From contig JAEYOJ010000003.1 of assembly GCA_023411815.1 (NCBI GenBank), forward strand, positions 62,001 through 126,000: 64,000 nt of DNA, given 5' to 3'. The stretch comes from Pseudomonadota bacterium (GTDB taxonomy: Bacteria > Desulfobacterota > Desulfovibrionia > Desulfovibrionales > Desulfovibrionaceae). The notes under the pieces are model-generated. The model worked only from the letters and a program-made list of their open reading frames with translations, was not told the DNA's origin and ran no database searches. Position numbers and translations under genes: made by a program. Numbering within the stretch: the stretch's first letter is position 1; each line of letters begins with the position of its first letter. Of this stretch, positions 62,410 to 64,000 are shown one piece after another.

Positions 62410-64000
62410 ATGATAGGACGTTTCGCGGTTCCCGGGGTGTACAAGGACCTTTTCAACCTGCGGGAATTCTACATTTGCGCCCTGGGCGGGGCCTTGGCCC
62501 TCGCTGGTTTCCTGTGGAACTGGGCGGAGGTCGCTCCGGCCTGGATGTCCCTTGTCCTGATCCTGGCTTCCGTGGCCGTCAACGGCCTGCCCATCGTCAA
62601 GGAGGCGCTCCAGGGACTCCGGGAACGCCAGGTCAACGTGGACGAACTGGTCAGCCTGGCCATCATCGCCTCGTGCATCCAGGGCGAATTCCTGACCGCG
62701 GCCGTGGTCAGCTTCATCATGACCTTGGGCTCCCTGGTGGAGGAGGCCGTGAGCGCATCGGCCCGGAAATCCATCCAGGCCCTGGTGCGCATCGCCCCCG
62801 AGCAGGCGACCCTGCTCAAGGATGGCGCCGAACTGCTTGTGCCCGCGGCCCAGATCGCCATCGGCGACATCCTGCTGGTCAAGCCCGGCGAGCGCTTGCC
62901 CGTGGACGGGGAGATCGTCGCCGGCAGGACCGCCGTGGACGAATCCTCCATCACCGGAGAAGCCATCCCGCGCGAGAAAGGCCTGGGGGACCAAGTCCTG
63001 GCCGGGACCCTCAACTACAACGGCGCCATCGAGATCAAAGCGGTCAAGGTCGGCGCGGACACGACCCTCGGCAAGGTCATCAAGCTGGTCACCGAGGCGG
63101 AAAACAACAAGCCCAGCGCCGCGCGGCTCGTGGATCGCTACGCCACGTGGTTCACGCCGACAGTCCTGGCCATCGCCGGGCTGGCCTGGGCCTTGTCCGG
63201 AGACGTGAGCCGGGCGGTGGCCGTGCTCATCGCCGGCTGCCCCTGCGCCCTGATCATGGCCGCGCCCACGGCCACAGTGGCGGCCATCGGCCGCGCGGCC
63301 AGGGCCGGCATACTGATCAAGGGCGGCCAGTTCCTGGAGGAAGCCGCCCGCGCCGACGTCGTGCTCTTCGACAAGACCGGCACGCTGACCCTCGGCGAGC
63401 CCAAAGTCGATGACGTTGTCGCCGGAAGCGGCCTGCAAACCCACGAGGTCATCGCCTGGGCCGCCTGCGCCGAGCAGAACTGCGCCCATCCCCTGGCCAG
63501 GGCCGTGGTCAAGGCCGCCCACTATGCCAGGGTCTCCGTGCGGCGGGCCGAATCCATCCTGAGCGAGATAGGCCTGGGCGTCCGGGCCATGGTCGACGGC
63601 GACTGCATCGAGGTCGGCAGCGCCCGCATCGTCGGCGGAGATGTCGCCCTGCCCTCTCCCTTCAAGGCCCAACTCGAGGCCATGGAGGAACGTGGGGCCA
63701 CGCCCATCGTGGTCTATCGCAACAAGGAGCCCATCGGCCTCCTGTCCGTCTCGGACAAGCCAAGGCCGACCGCCCGAGCCACGATCCAGACCCTGAAGCA
63801 AATGGGCATGAACTCCACCGGCATTCTCTCCGGGGACCATGAGCGCTCGGTGCGCAAGGTGGCCGGCATGCTCGACGTGGACCGGCATTGGGCGGGCCTC
63901 AAGCCCCAGGACAAGCTTGCGGTGATCGAGCGGCTCCAGAACGAGGAAGGCCGCAGGGTCATATTCGTCGGCGACGGCGTCAACGACGCGCCGGCCCTGG
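62410..64000 (+). CDS. P1B-type heavy-metal ATPase (3' end outside window)
   Basis: The first 530 residues of a metal-transporting P-type ATPase. No N-terminal metal-binding HMA domain is present. Two or three membrane segments precede the actuator domain (VDESSITGEAIP, about 177-187). The metal-gate motif CPC is at 277-279 (AGCPCALIM). The phosphorylation Asp321 is in DKTGTLT, the HP motif in CAHPLARAV, and GDGVNDAPA reaches the window edge. CPC with this layout fits Cd/Zn/Pb or Cu exporters; the deciding segments are outside. TTGACA (62350-62355) lies upstream. Confidence 0.92.
   Translation, partial: MIGRFAVPGVYKDLFNLREFYICALGGALALAGFLWNWAEVAPAWMSLVLILASVAVNGLPIVKEALQGLRERQVNVDELVSLAIIASCIQGEFLTAAVVSFIMTLGSLVEEAVSASARKSIQALVRIAPEQATLLKDGAELLVPAAQIAIGDILLVKPGERLPVDGEIVAGRTAVDESSITGEAIPREKGLGDQVLAGTLNYNGAIEIKAVKVGADTTLGKVIKLVTEAENNKPSAARLVDRYATWFTPTVLAIAGLAWALSGDVSRAVAVLIAGCPCALIMAAPTATVAAIGRAARAGILIKGGQFLEEAARADVVLFDKTGTLTLGEPKVDDVVAGSGLQTHEVIAWAACAEQNCAHPLARAVVKAAHYARVSVRRAESILSEIGLGVRAMVDGDCIEVGSARIVGGDVALPSPFKAQLEAMEERGATPIVVYRNKEPIGLLSVSDKPRPTARATIQTLKQMGMNSTGILSGDHERSVRKVAGMLDVDRHWAGLKPQDKLAVIERLQNEEGRRVIFVGDGVNDAPAL

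Noticed and set aside
62323..63888. Long minus-strand frame opposite the P-type ATPase
   Set aside because: Composition is Gly/Asp/His-rich without motifs, while the plus strand shows CPC, DKTGTLT and GDGVND motifs.

Overview
The window is high-GC chromosomal DNA from a sulfate-reducing bacterium of the Desulfovibrio type (Desulfovibrionales, Desulfobacterota). The diagnostic genes are a complete qrcABCD menaquinone reductase operon, a free-standing 38-residue desulforedoxin, a four-subunit korABCD 2-oxoacid:ferredoxin oxidoreductase, and dispersed nested-palindrome repeats of a kind I associate with this group. The species is an inference. I see no prophage, insertion sequence, CRISPR array or rRNA. 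There is one tRNA (Pro, TGG).

Layout. 1-3130: start of the division/cell-wall cluster on the minus strand (mraZ-rsmH-ftsL-ftsI, ftsI cut by the window edge), with a recognisable MraZ operator. 3.7-6.8 kb: HD-GYP protein, CBS-pair protein and HD-domain protein. 6.9-13.2 kb: rplM-rpsI, two radical SAM proteins (the second AmrS-like), a GNAT, purM and tRNA-Pro. 13.3-16.1 kb: hybrid histidine kinase. 16.1-18.5 kb: AT-rich or eroded DNA holding a NifX-type protein and a small membrane protein. 18.5-20.6 kb: YeeE/YedE transporter plus MBL-rhodanese sulfur pair. 21-23.8 kb: anchored binding protein next to a soluble histidine kinase. 23.9-28 kb: typA, DUF488, lipid kinase-like protein and phosphoribosyltransferase. 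28-31.8 kb: Mla-type lipid transport operon. 32-40 kb: desulforedoxin, Tat-exported transglycosylase-like protein, EamA exporter and several small or unknown envelope proteins. 40.4-45 kb: five-gene minus-strand operon (ABC exporter with an expanded ATPase domain, cNMP-binding protein, secreted protein, RsbW-like kinase, STAS protein). 45.1-49.9 kb: qrcABCD. 51.3-55.5 kb: korDABC followed by an AT-rich foreign gene. 55.9-59 kb: polar amino acid ABC importer. 59-64 kb: deoC-cbiC, serine carboxypeptidase, and a P1B-type ATPase cut by the window end.

How the genes fit together. Energy metabolism is represented by Qrc (periplasmic cytochrome electrons to menaquinone) and Kor (2-oxoacid oxidation to ferredoxin). 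Envelope biogenesis is represented by ftsI/ftsL, the Mla operon and the transglycosylase. Signalling is dense: an HD-GYP protein, two multi-PAS kinases and an RsbW/STAS pair.

The strongest candidate for something undescribed is the 40.5-45 kb operon. Its ABC exporter appears to carry three tandem copies of the ATPase helical subdomain, and it is co-transcribed with a cyclic-nucleotide sensor and a partner-switch pair. Second is the AT-rich PIN-like gene after korC, which has an in-frame amber codon at position 7.
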